DNA of 64,000 bases. It comes from Geothrix sp. 21YS21S-4. Its GTDB lineage: Bacteria; Acidobacteriota; Holophagae; Holophagales; Holophagaceae. Location of the stretch: positions 1,984,001 through 2,048,000 of the forward strand of contig NZ_CP132719.1 in NCBI RefSeq assembly GCF_030845995.1, written 5' to 3'. Within the stretch, counting starts at the first letter, position 1; each line of letters starts with the position of its first letter. Under the pieces are notes generated by a model, which made no database searches, was not told the DNA's origin, and was given only the letters and a program-made list of their open reading frames with translations. Both the position numbers and the translations under genes were made by a program. Below are positions 50,357 through 58,535 of the stretch, piece after piece.

Positions 50357-51946
50357 TCAGGCCAGGGCGGAGCGCATGTGCTGGGTGAGGCGGCGCAGTT
50401 CCTCGGAGGTGAAGCGCAGCTCTTCGCTGGCCTCTCCCACCAGCTGGATGGCGTTGTTGTTCTCGTCCACCGTGGCGGCCAGGCGCTCCATGGTGTTGGC
50501 GATCACGTTGGAAGCGGAGGACTGCTGCTGGAGCATGTGCTTCACCTCCCGCCCCAGGTTGTCGGACCGCTCGGAGGCGCCGACGATCCGTTCGAGGTTG
50601 CCGCCCGTCACCTCGATCTCGGCGGAGGTGTGCGTGGCGTCGCGGACCGCCTGTTCCATGGCCGCCACCGCATCGTGGGAATCGGCCCGGATGGCCGCGA
50701 TGGTCCCGGCGATGGTGCGGGTGCTGGTGGCGGTGCGCTCGGCCAGCTTGCGGACCTCGTCGGCCACCACGGCGAACCCGCGCCCCTGCTCGCCCGCGCG
50801 CGCCGCCTCGATGGCGGCGTTGAGCGCCAGGAGGTTGGTCTGGTCGGCGATCTCGTGGATCAGCCGGGCGACGGAGGAGACCTCCTCCACCGACCGGTTC
50901 ACGCGCAGGAGCTGGGCGTGGGAGGCCTTGACCACGTCCATGAGGCGGCGGCTGGCTTCGATCTCGTGCTCCACGGCGAGCCGGCCCTTTTCCGCCAGTT
51001 CCGTGGTTTCCGTCACGGCGCGCATGCTCTGGTCGGTGTTGGTGGAGATCTCCTGCACCGCCACGCTCATCTGCTGGGTGGCCGCCGCCACGCCGTTGAG
51101 CTGCTCGCCCTGGGCCACGGTGGTGACCACCATCCGCTGCATGTCCTCGGCGAGCACCACGGCATTGTGCTCCACCCGCTCGGTGTTGATTAGCACATCG
51201 CAGAACATCGCCTTGAGGTGGATGCGCAGGGTCTCGAGCTGCATGAGGACGTCCGCGCAGGGCCCGGGCCGGATCGCGGTGTTCTCGCTCAGGCGCCCTT
51301 CGTCGATGGACCGGAGGAGGCGCCGGATCTCGCGCAGGGGGCCGAACACCCAGCGCTGGAGGAAAAGCGGCAACGCGGCCAGGAGGACGACCGCACCCGC
51401 CGTGCAGAGGAATCCCACGTTCCCTCCCGCGCGGTTTCCAGCCACGGCCAGCGCGGCGGCCAGGAGGCACAGGGCTCCCACCACCGGCAACGACCAGCTC
51501 CGCCCCACGGGAGCCCGGCGGGTGGGGAAGCCCGCCCGCTTTTCCCGCACGGCCTGGTAGAGCCGCTCCGCCTCGTCCACGGCGGACCGGTCCGGAGCGG
51601 AGCGGACGGAGATGTAGCCCACGGGCGCGCCACGGTCCGTGATGGGCGTGATGTAGGCGTCCACCCAGTAGAAGTCGCCGTTCTTCGCGCGGTTCTTGAC
51701 GAGCCCCCGCCACGGCAGGCCCGCGTGCAGGTTGCGCCACAGGTCCTCGAAGGCCTCGGCGGGCATGTCCGGGTGGCGGACGATGTTGTGGTCCGCGCCG
51801 ATCAGCTCCTCGCGCCCGAAGCCGCTCACGTGCACGAACGAGTCGTTGGCGTAGATGATCCGGCCCTTCAGGTCCGTCTTCGTGACGATCGGCTTTCCCG
51901 CTTCCAGGAGCCGCTCCGTCTGGGTCACGGGCGTGTTGAGCTTCAT
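50357..51946 (-). CDS. Methyl-accepting chemotaxis protein with PAS domain (Aer-like)
   Basis: About 529 residues. The N-terminal PAS domain (~15-115) reads [58 protein letters not shown], which closely follows the E. coli Aer redox-sensing PAS. Two adjacent hydrophobic segments (~160-205) form a membrane hairpin without a periplasmic sensor. A HAMP-like region and a methyl-accepting domain with the hairpin tip [20 protein letters not shown] then [20 protein letters not shown] follow. ATG 51946 matches the family N-terminus; 51964 is an alternative start. It probably senses redox or energy state through FAD. Confidence 0.9.
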   Translation of the reverse strand: MKLNTPVTQTERLLEAGKPIVTKTDLKGRIIYANDSFVHVSGFGREELIGADHNIVRHPDMPAEAFEDLWRNLHAGLPWRGLVKNRAKNGDFYWVDAYITPITDRGAPVGYISVRSAPDRSAVDEAERLYQAVREKRAGFPTRRAPVGRSWSLPVVGALCLLAAALAVAGNRAGGNVGFLCTAGAVVLLAALPLFLQRWVFGPLREIRRLLRSIDEGRLSENTAIRPGPCADVLMQLETLRIHLKAMFCDVLINTERVEHNAVVLAEDMQRMVVTTVAQGEQLNGVAAATQQMSVAVQEISTNTDQSMRAVTETTELAEKGRLAVEHEIEASRRLMDVVKASHAQLLRVNRSVEEVSSVARLIHEIADQTNLLALNAAIEAARAGEQGRGFAVVADEVRKLAERTATSTRTIAGTIAAIRADSHDAVAAMEQAVRDATHTSAEIEVTGGNLERIVGASERSDNLGREVKHMLQQQSSASNVIANTMERLAATVDENNNAIQLVGEASEELRFTSEELRRLTQHMRSALA

Positions 51947-52140
51947 GCCATCCTCCATCTCCATGCGCCGGGGTCGCCGGCAGACCAGGCACTCGACATC
52001 GGGAACACCCCGTCCGGCTCCTGCGAAAGGCAGGGGCCGGGATTTTCCGAGACGGAAGCCGGGGGCAAATCGCCTTTACGGAAGCAAAGATCGGACGAAA
52101 GGATGTCGAACAGCCTAGCGGAAGCTGGAGATCGATTGTC

Positions 52141-52178
52141 AAAAAAAGAAGAAGGCCCCCGATCCGGGGGCCTTCTTC
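52141..52178 (-). terminator. Rho-independent terminator of the DUF1292 gene
   Basis: On the minus strand, stem GAAGAAGGCCCCCG/CGGGGGCCTTCTTC with a 3-nt loop is followed by seven T residues. It lies 17 bp after the DUF1292 stop and upstream of the chemoreceptor gene. Confidence 0.88.
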
Positions 52179-52194
52179 ATGGAGCGGAAAAGGC

Positions 52195-52542
52195 TCAGTC
52201 CTTGTCTTCCTCGGCGCGGAGCTTGGCTTCCTGGTCGTCCAGGTGCTTCATCAGGCGCTCGGCCAGTTCCTCGTCCTCGAGGGGCGTGAACATCTCGTCC
52301 TTCACCTCGAAGATCTCCAGGCTCAGGCCCTCTTCGGGATCGGCGGTGCCTTCTTCCTGGGCCTGCAGCTCGGCCAGGGGCGCGAGGATGGCGAAATTGC
52401 GGCCCTCGAACTCCAGCTCTTCCAGGATTGCGAATTCCTCCTTTTCGCCGTTCTCGTCCTCGAGCTCGACGACTTCGATTTCGAAGGAATCATCGTGATC
52501 GTGATTGCAGTCCGGTCCGTGTTCGTGACCTTCATGAGCCAT
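52195..52542 (-). CDS. DUF1292-like acidic protein with His-rich N-terminus
   Basis: A 115-residue, very acidic protein. The N-terminus MAHEGHEHGPDCNHDHDD is a probable metal-binding tag (His/Asp/Cys). The central part (IEVVELEDENGEKEEFAILE, NFAILAPLAELQAQEEG) matches DUF1292. No function is known for the family. ATG 52542 is preceded by AAGGAG 6 nt upstream, so the six-residue longer start at 52560 is rejected. It is a single-gene transcript with its own terminator. Confidence 0.8.
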   Translation of the reverse strand: MAHEGHEHGPDCNHDHDDSFEIEVVELEDENGEKEEFAILEELEFEGRNFAILAPLAELQAQEEGTADPEEGLSLEIFEVKDEMFTPLEDEELAERLMKHLDDQEAKLRAEEDKD

Positions 52543-52620
52543 GGGCTTCTCCTTGCGCAAGGGACCAGAATACGGTCCGAAGCCTTCCGTACCAAGGGGA
52601 AAGGGAGAAAAACCCCCGCG

Positions 52621-53304
52621 TCAGCGGATGAGCGTGGCCTCGCCGGGACCCGTCACGATCGCCGTCACCTGGCGCTTGGCGCCGGGGGCCTCCACCCGCA
52701 CCCGGTCGCCCAGGCCTCCGCGGCTGCGGGCCGTGGCGTCCACGCTGATGGTGAGCGATTCGTGCGTCGCGGTCAGCCGGACCTTGTCGCCGGACTGGAC
52801 CAGGGGAATGGGTTCCAGGTCGGCGCGGGTGAGGATCTTGCCCGCCGCCACGGCGCGCATCAGGCGCTGGCCCTCGGGGATCTCGGTCAAGGCGCCTTCC
52901 GGAGGAATGCCCTCGAAGGGGGCGGATTCCACCTGGTCGGCGGCCAGCTCCGTCTTGCGGGCCAGATCGCCCTTGGCGCGGAGAACGTTGCCCACCCAGG
53001 TGCCCTCCAGATCGACCCGGGCCGTTCCGACCCTCTCGCCGTCCACCTTGAGGGCCACGACGACGAAGAACCGCCCCACGGGCTCCCGCTTGCTGAGGTG
53101 GGAGGGCTCGAACACGAGCGTCCCGGGCCGCGTGATGAGGGGCACGCGAGGGGGCTGCGCCACCTTGAACTTGTGCTCCCCGCCGAGGGCGCTCGCCTCG
53201 CGCTGGGCGAAGGCCAGGGCCGCGTCCGCCAGGCGCTCCGGCGGCGAAGGGACCGCCTGGGCCGCCAGAACCGGCGCGAGGAGAAGGAACACGGCGGCGC
53301 GCAT
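52621..53304 (-). CDS. flgA: Flagellar basal body P-ring formation protein FlgA
   Basis: A 227-residue periplasmic protein. The signal peptide is MRAAVFLLLAPVLAAQA. The C-terminal SAF domain (~150-227) reads RLMRAVAAGKILTRADLEPI, PLVQSGDKVRLTATHESLTI and GDRVRVEAPGAKRQVTAIVT, typical of FlgA, the chaperone for P-ring assembly around the rod. It follows flgG by 5 bp. flgH and flgI are expected next but are not present downstream here; a DUF1292 gene follows. Confidence 0.88.
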   Translation of the reverse strand: MRAAVFLLLAPVLAAQAVPSPPERLADAALAFAQREASALGGEHKFKVAQPPRVPLITRPGTLVFEPSHLSKREPVGRFFVVVALKVDGERVGTARVDLEGTWVGNVLRAKGDLARKTELAADQVESAPFEGIPPEGALTEIPEGQRLMRAVAAGKILTRADLEPIPLVQSGDKVRLTATHESLTISVDATARSRGGLGDRVRVEAPGAKRQVTAIVTGPGEATLIR

Positions 53305-53309
53305 GGAGC

Positions 53310-54098
53310 CTACCGCTTGAGGTTGTTCAGGAGGCTGAGCATGTCGTCCACGGTGCGGATGGTCTTCGAGTTCGCCTCGTAGGCCCGCTGGCCGATGATC
53401 ATGTTCACCATCTCCTCCGCGACGTCCACGTTGGAGACCTCCAGGAAGCCCTGGTTGAGCGTGCCCAGGCCGTCCGAGCCCGGAGTCCCGTCGATGGCCT
53501 CCCCGCTCGCCAGGGTGGGCTGCATGAGGTTCTTGCCGAGCTGATTCAGGCCCGTGGGGTTGATGAAGTGCGACAGGGTGATCTGGCCCACCTGCTGGGG
53601 CTGGGTCTGGCCCGGCTGGGTGACGGTCACGGTGCCGTCGCCGGCGATGGTCACGCTGAGGGCGTCCTGGGGGATGGTGATCTGGGGATCCAACTGGTAG
53701 CCCGCCGCGTTCACCAGGGCGCCGTTCTGGTCCGTGGTGAAGCTGCCGTCCCGGGTATAGCCCAGCGTCCCGTCCGGCAGGGTGACGCGGAAGAACCCGT
53801 CGCCCTCGATGGCCATGTCGAAGCGGTTCGACGTCTGGCGCAGGTTGCCGGTGGTGTACTGGCGCATCAGGCTCTGGAGCTTGGCGCCGTGGCCGAGCTG
53901 GATGCCCGCCGGGATCGACGTGCTCGTGCTGGAACTGGTGCCGGCCAGGTTCACCGTCTGGTAGAGCAGATCCTGGAACTCGGCCCGGGCCTTCTTGAAC
54001 CCGGTGGTGTTCACGTTCGCCAGGTTGTTGGAGATGGTGTCCATGTTGAACTGCTGGACATTCATGCCGGCCGCGGCCGACCACATTGCGCGCATCAT
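53310..54098 (-). CDS. flgG: Flagellar distal rod protein FlgG
   Basis: A 262-residue rod protein. The N-terminal MRAMWSAAAGMNVQQFNMDT, ISNNLANVNTTGFKKARAEF matches FlgG including the LANVNT signature. The FlgG-specific segment at ~45-65 (TSSSTSTSIPAGIQLGHGAK) is present. The C-terminal FLEVSNVDVAEEMVNMIIGQ then RAYEANSKTIRTVDDML is the standard rod ending. It lies between flgF and flgA. Confidence 0.95.
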   Translation of the reverse strand: MMRAMWSAAAGMNVQQFNMDTISNNLANVNTTGFKKARAEFQDLLYQTVNLAGTSSSTSTSIPAGIQLGHGAKLQSLMRQYTTGNLRQTSNRFDMAIEGDGFFRVTLPDGTLGYTRDGSFTTDQNGALVNAAGYQLDPQITIPQDALSVTIAGDGTVTVTQPGQTQPQQVGQITLSHFINPTGLNQLGKNLMQPTLASGEAIDGTPGSDGLGTLNQGFLEVSNVDVAEEMVNMIIGQRAYEANSKTIRTVDDMLSLLNNLKR

Positions 54099-54134
54099 GG
54101 GGAACCTCCGGAAACGTCGCTGAAATCGAATGGG

Positions 54135-54878
54135 CTAGCGGGAAATGGCCACGTCGTTGATCGACCGGGAATCCAGGTCGTTGGTGAGGGTGGAGGCAAC
54201 CTTCATGCTCAATTCGTAGAGCCGGTTCACCCGGATCATCTCGACCATGGTCGAGGCGGTGTCCACCGAACTCTGCTCCAGGTGGCCCTGGGTGACGGTG
54301 GCCTTCACGGGCGCCTCGGTCGCCCCGGTGGGATCGAACCGCAGGGCGCCCACGCGCTTGAGGGAGCCGCCCTTTTCGTAGGCCTTCAGGTCCAGTTGGC
54401 CGAGGGCCTGATCGCCCTGCTGGACGGTCCCATCTGCGGAGATGGTCAGCGAGCCGTTCTTGGCGTCCACTGTGATGGGCTGGCCGTTTTTGCCGAGCAC
54501 GGGATTGCCGTCCATGGCCTGGAGCTGCCCGTCCTGCCCGATCTGGAGGCGACCGTCCCGGGTGACGAGGGTTCCGGTCGGCGTCTGCACCGTGAGGAAG
54601 GCGTTGCCTTCGATGGCCACGTCCAGTTGCCGGCCCGTCGCGCGGAGGTTGCCCTGATCCGTGACCACGCCGGTCTCGCCGAACACGACGCCGTCGTTGA
54701 GGGGCCCGCTGAGGGGAAGGTTCCGGCCGCTGCCGGCGGCCTTGTTGAATACGGCGAAGAAGGGCTGGTCGGGCTTGTAGCCCACCGTGGCCGCGTTCGC
54801 CAGGTTGTTCGCCACCACCTCCAGCTGGAAGGCGCGGGCCTTCAAGCTTCCGGCGGCAACGTAGTATCCAGGATCCAT
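54135..54878 (-). CDS. flgF: Flagellar proximal rod protein FlgF
   Basis: A 247-residue rod protein. The N-terminal LEVVANNLANAATVGYKPDQ, middle RQLDVAIEGNAFLTVQTPTG and TLVTRDGRLQIGQDGQLQAM, and C-terminal SSVDTASTMVEMIRVNRLYE are typical of FlgF. It precedes flgG by 36 bp in the order flgF-flgG-flgA on the minus strand. Confidence 0.92.
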   Translation of the reverse strand: MDPGYYVAAGSLKARAFQLEVVANNLANAATVGYKPDQPFFAVFNKAAGSGRNLPLSGPLNDGVVFGETGVVTDQGNLRATGRQLDVAIEGNAFLTVQTPTGTLVTRDGRLQIGQDGQLQAMDGNPVLGKNGQPITVDAKNGSLTISADGTVQQGDQALGQLDLKAYEKGGSLKRVGALRFDPTGATEAPVKATVTQGHLEQSSVDTASTMVEMIRVNRLYELSMKVASTLTNDLDSRSINDVAISR

Positions 54879-54950
54879 TGGGCACCTCTCGCCCAGTCAG
54901 CGACCGGGACAAGGGATCTACCGCCAAAGGGATGCCAGAATGCTGGCCAA

Positions 54951-54981
54951 AAACAAATCGGCCTCCCGAAGGAGGCCGATT
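54951..54981 (-). terminator. Rho-independent terminator of the cold-shock gene
   Basis: On the minus strand AATCGGCCTCC/GGAGGCCGATT encloses TTCG and is followed by TGTTTTT. It lies 18 bp after the csp stop. Confidence 0.85.
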
Positions 54982-54998
54982 CGCAGAAAAGAGGAAGG

Positions 54999-55202
54999 TC
55001 AGATCTTGGTGACGTTGGTCGCCTGGGGGCCCTTCTGGCCCTGACCCGTGTTGAAGCTGACGCGCTGATTCTCGTCCAGGGTGCGGAAACCCGTGGTCTC
55101 GATGGCGGAGTGGTGAACGAACAGATCCGCACCACCGTCATCGGGGGTGATGAATCCGAAACCCTTTTCGGCGTTGAACCACTTGACGGTTCCCTGAGCC
55201 AT
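54999..55202 (-). CDS. cspA: Cold-shock protein, CspA family
   Basis: A 67-residue protein. RNP1 [11 protein letters not shown] and RNP2 LFVHHSAI (with FVHHS) are intact, with the family opening [15 protein letters not shown]. It is a single-stranded RNA/DNA-binding beta-barrel that melts RNA structure. The 160-bp upstream gap (55203-55362) is long enough for a structured 5' leader typical of csp genes, although no cold box was identified. Confidence 0.95.
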   Translation of the reverse strand: MAQGTVKWFNAEKGFGFITPDDGGADLFVHHSAIETTGFRTLDENQRVSFNTGQGQKGPQATNVTKI

Positions 55203-55362
55203 GTTGCCTGCCTATGTACGTTTACCTGGAGATGGATGCATTGTTCCTTCCAGGCGAGGCAGCAACGCGTTGTTTTGCCCGCACGACTGACGGAGCGAGT
55301 TCCAGTGTAGAACCCTTTTCGTTCCGTTTTTAAAAAATCGATCCAAAATCGCGATTCTTTTT

Positions 55363-56175
55363 CTAGAGGTAGGTCCGGGCGCCCAGAAAGGCGCGCTGGT
55401 AGTAGCGCTCCGACAGGTCGTCCCGCCGGATGCTCTGGCCCGAGCGGGGGGCGTGGATGAAAGCGCCCCGCCCCAGGTAGAGTCCCACGTGGCTCACGCG
55501 GTCGCCCCCCGCCGTGGCGAAGAAGACCAGGTCCCCGGCGCGGGCTTCCTCCAGATCCACGGGTCGGCCCGCGTCGAACTGGGCCTGGGACGAGCGCGGC
55601 AGGCGCAGGCCGTTGAGGCGGTAGACGGCGCCCGTGAGGCCGCTGCAGTCGAATCCGCGATCCGTGGTTCCCCCGAAGAGGTAGGGCACGCCCAGATAGC
55701 CCTTGGCCGTGTCCGCCAGGCTCGCCCGCAAGCCGCCCTCCTCGGCGGGATGGACGTAGGCGCGACCGCCGGCCCCGGGAGCCGAGCCGTCCGGCGCCAC
55801 CACCCAGAAGGCGTCGATGATCCCGGCGGCTTTCAGGGCCTCGCCCTTGACCCGTGCTTTGTCGCGGGTGGGGAAGTCCCCGAAGCGCACGCGGTACAGC
55901 CCGTCGTCGGAGCCGTAGTAGTCGGCTTCCAATCCCCGGGCCTGGAGCGCCTGGGCGAAGCGGGCCGCGTTCTCCACCTTCGCGAAGGCCCCCGCCTGCA
56001 GGGTGTAGCCCACTCGCGCGAGCGGCCGCGCCGGGGCTTTCGGCGGCGAGGGGCGCCGGGACGGAGGTTGAGGCTGGGACTGGGGGCCGCGGGCGCAGGC
56101 GGACAGCAAAAGCACCGCCGCCAGGATGAGGCGGGAGCCGTTGCGCTCCTTCACGCGCCCCATGGAGGCCGTCAT
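55363..56175 (-). CDS. Lipoprotein with SPOR and NlpC/P60 domains
   Basis: A 270-residue protein. The lipobox LLLSACARG (Cys near 27) marks a lipoprotein. A Pro-rich linker precedes a SPOR domain (~55-125, YTLQAGAFAKVENAARFAQA, YRVRFGDFPTRDKARVKGEA) that binds denuded septal glycan. A C-terminal NlpC/P60 peptidase domain (~150-270) follows with GTTDRGFDCSGLTGAVYRLN (catalytic Cys), VSHVGLYLGRGAFIHAP (His and second His). It probably cleaves peptidoglycan stem peptides. The ATG at 56175 overlaps the stop of the upstream response regulator (ATGA), coupling a cell-wall hydrolase to a signalling operon. Confidence 0.88.
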   Translation of the reverse strand: MTASMGRVKERNGSRLILAAVLLLSACARGPQSQPQPPSRRPSPPKAPARPLARVGYTLQAGAFAKVENAARFAQALQARGLEADYYGSDDGLYRVRFGDFPTRDKARVKGEALKAAGIIDAFWVVAPDGSAPGAGGRAYVHPAEEGGLRASLADTAKGYLGVPYLFGGTTDRGFDCSGLTGAVYRLNGLRLPRSSQAQFDAGRPVDLEEARAGDLVFFATAGGDRVSHVGLYLGRGAFIHAPRSGQSIRRDDLSERYYQRAFLGARTYL

Positions 56176-57323
56176 TCCCCTCCGCGCACGAACAGGGGTT
56201 CCACCAACCCGACGATGCGCGCGAAGTTCCTCAGCTTTTCGATGTGGGAGTACATCAAGTTGGTACCTTCCAACGCGACGAGCATCCCCATGCGGGTCTT
56301 CACGTCGGAGGTGAGGACCATCCCCGGCAGCAGATCCTTGACCGTGACCGCCCGGGGCCGCTCGGGATCGGGCTCCTGCTGGCCGGTGCCGTAGAGATCC
56401 TCCAACGCCTGGAGAACCACGGGATCGTACCAACCCCGGCGGAGCTTCAGGTGCTCCAGGGCCACCACCCGGGAGCCGCGCCGATCCTCGATGTCCTGGA
56501 AATCCCCCACCGCCTTGAGGATCCGGGCCCCCAACGGAATGTCCTCGCCCTTCACGCCGTCGGGCGGATAGCCCGCGCCGGCGTAGCTCTTGTTCTGGTA
56601 CCGGACGATTTCGGCCACGCCCTCCAGGCGGGGAATCCGGGCCAGGAGCTGGGCGCCGAACTCCGGGATCCGCTGCATGGCCTCCTTTTCCGGGGGCGTG
56701 AGAGGCTCGCCCCGGCGCTCCTTCTCCAGGGCGCCGTGGGGGACGGTCACCAGGCCCAGAGGGGCCATCATGCAGGCCACCCGGATCTCCCAGATCCGCT
56801 CCATGTCCAGCCTCTCGGCGACCTCCACCGCCCGCTGGCGGACCACCTCGGCCCGGCCGAAGGCATAGGGATCGCTCACCGCCAGGATCTCGGTGAGCAC
56901 CTTCAAGCTGCCGGTGAGGGTCTGCTCCAGCAGCTCCCGCTCGGCGGTCTCCAGGGCGTACTGGCGGACGGCGGAATCCAGCACGGTCCCGAGGTCTTCC
57001 GGCGAGCAGGGCTTCGTCAGGAAGCGAAAGACGTGGCCCTGGTTGATGGCCTCCATCGCCGTCTTCTGGTCGAGGTTGCCCGTGAGCATCAGGCGGATGG
57101 TCTGCGGCCAGCGCTCCTGCACCTTCTTGAGGAGATCCACGCCGTTCATCCCGGGCATCTGCATGTCGGCCATCAGGACGGCGTAGGGCCCGTGCTTCTC
57201 CAGGGCGATCAGGGCCTGGGGCGCCCCCAGCGCCACGTCCAGGTCGAACCGCTTGCGGAGGATGCGGTGGTAGCCGGCGAGGATGTTCTCGTCGTCGTCC
57301 ACCAGCAGCACGCGCTGATTCAT
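56172..57323 (-). CDS. Response regulator with degenerate HD-GYP domain
   Basis: A 383-residue protein. The receiver (1-125) is complete (LLVDDDEN, Asp in LMADMQMPGMNG, Lys in FLTKPCSPED). The output region (~145-310) aligns with HD-GYP phosphodiesterases, including ARILKAVGDFQDI. However, the catalytic HD has been replaced in CMMAPLGLVTVP, and the HHE motif reads YQNKSYAGAGYPPDGVKGED, keeping only GYP. Cyclic-di-GMP hydrolysis is therefore unlikely, and it may act as a binding or scaffold protein. The C-terminus (KDLLPGMVLTSDVKT) is an additional beta region. ATGA overlaps couple it on both sides. Confidence 0.82.
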   Translation of the reverse strand: MNQRVLLVDDDENILAGYHRILRKRFDLDVALGAPQALIALEKHGPYAVLMADMQMPGMNGVDLLKKVQERWPQTIRLMLTGNLDQKTAMEAINQGHVFRFLTKPCSPEDLGTVLDSAVRQYALETAERELLEQTLTGSLKVLTEILAVSDPYAFGRAEVVRQRAVEVAERLDMERIWEIRVACMMAPLGLVTVPHGALEKERRGEPLTPPEKEAMQRIPEFGAQLLARIPRLEGVAEIVRYQNKSYAGAGYPPDGVKGEDIPLGARILKAVGDFQDIEDRRGSRVVALEHLKLRRGWYDPVVLQALEDLYGTGQQEPDPERPRAVTVKDLLPGMVLTSDVKTRMGMLVALEGTNLMYSHIEKLRNFARIVGLVEPLFVRGGE

Positions 57324-58531
57324 AGGGGAGCCTCCTCGGCACAGGCCGTCGCCATGACCTGCCTCCACTCCTCCAATCGGTCGCTCCTTCCTACGGCCTG
57401 AAAGTGGTCCATATCCAACTGGGCCGCCTCGAAGCCGGGCGACCCGTCCAGGCTCCAGGCCAGGGATTCGGCCACGTGCACCGCCGAGACCGGGGAGAAC
57501 GAGGCGTGATGGGCCAGGGAGGGCCGGTGATGGAAGGCCGCCGCCCGGGAAAGCGCCTCGGGAAGGCCCCACAGGTCCATGAGGTACCCCCCCAGGTCGC
57601 TGTGGGTGGCGCCGAACGCCTTTTGTTCCGCATGATCCAGGACGACTTCCCCCGCCCGGGCCTGGCCCAGAATCTCGTCGTATTCCTTGGGAGCCCAGCT
57701 CGCCAGGACCAGGATCCCCAGGTCGTGGAGGAGCCCCGCCGCGTAGGCCACTTCCTGCTGCGCCCGGGACAACCCCTCCATCCCGGCGATGACCTTGGCG
57801 CCCATTCCCACGTGGAGGCTGTGGGACCAGATCTCTTGGATGGTGAGGTTCTTGGTGATGAGGGGGGGAGCCCCTCCGAAGATCCCGTGGGCCAGCACCA
57901 GCGAACGGAGGGTGTCCGCCCCCAGGAAAGCCACCGCCTCGATGGGGCTGGCCACCTGCCGGTGGAGCCCGAAGAAGGCGGAATTGGCGAGCTTCAGCAG
58001 CTTGGCGGACATGCCCGGATCGTCGGCCACGATCCGGCCCAGATCCTCCGTCCCGCACTTCTCCGTTTCCATGGCGTGGACCAGGCGCAGATAGAGTTCC
58101 GGCGGACTGGGAAACCGGTCGATGCGGGACACGAGTCCCAGGATCCCCCGGTCCGCCATCCCCACGCCGAGTTCCCCCACCTGCTGGATCCGGGCCTTCA
58201 GGAGGGCGGGATCGCAGGGCTTCGACAGGTACTGGTGGGCCGCGTCCATTCCCCGCAGCGCCAGCTCCTGGTCCGCGTGGCCCGACAGGGCGATCCGGAC
58301 CGTGGTGGGATGGCGTTCCTTGACCTGCCGCAGGAACTCCGCGCCGCTCATTCCCGGCATCTGCATGTCGGACACGACCACGTCGTAGGGCAGGGCCGCC
58401 ATGGCGTCCAGGGCCAGTTCCCCGCTCGGGATGAAGGCCATGTCCCACTCGGCTCGGAGGGGACGCATGGTGCGCTCCAGGCCTTCCAGCACCAGGGGCT
58501 CGTCGTCCACGAACAGAACGCGCTTCTTCAT
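57320..58531 (-). CDS. Response regulator with HDOD domain
   Basis: A 403-residue protein. The receiver (1-125) has VLFVDDEP, Asp in VVVSDMQMPGMSG and Lys in YLSKPCDPAL. The HDOD domain (~140-330) has FPSPPELYLRLVHAMETEKC, GMSAKLLKLANSAFFGLHRQ, VAFLGADTLRSLVLAHGIFG and AAGLLHDLGILVLASWAPKE. HDOD is an HD-fold domain with mostly regulatory roles. This copy keeps LHDLG, so metal binding remains possible. It starts 4 bp after the histidine kinase stop and its own stop overlaps the HD-GYP regulator. Confidence 0.88.
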   Translation of the reverse strand: MKKRVLFVDDEPLVLEGLERTMRPLRAEWDMAFIPSGELALDAMAALPYDVVVSDMQMPGMSGAEFLRQVKERHPTTVRIALSGHADQELALRGMDAAHQYLSKPCDPALLKARIQQVGELGVGMADRGILGLVSRIDRFPSPPELYLRLVHAMETEKCGTEDLGRIVADDPGMSAKLLKLANSAFFGLHRQVASPIEAVAFLGADTLRSLVLAHGIFGGAPPLITKNLTIQEIWSHSLHVGMGAKVIAGMEGLSRAQQEVAYAAGLLHDLGILVLASWAPKEYDEILGQARAGEVVLDHAEQKAFGATHSDLGGYLMDLWGLPEALSRAAAFHHRPSLAHHASFSPVSAVHVAESLAWSLDGSPGFEAAQLDMDHFQAVGRSDRLEEWRQVMATACAEEAPL

Positions 58532-58535
58532 CGAC

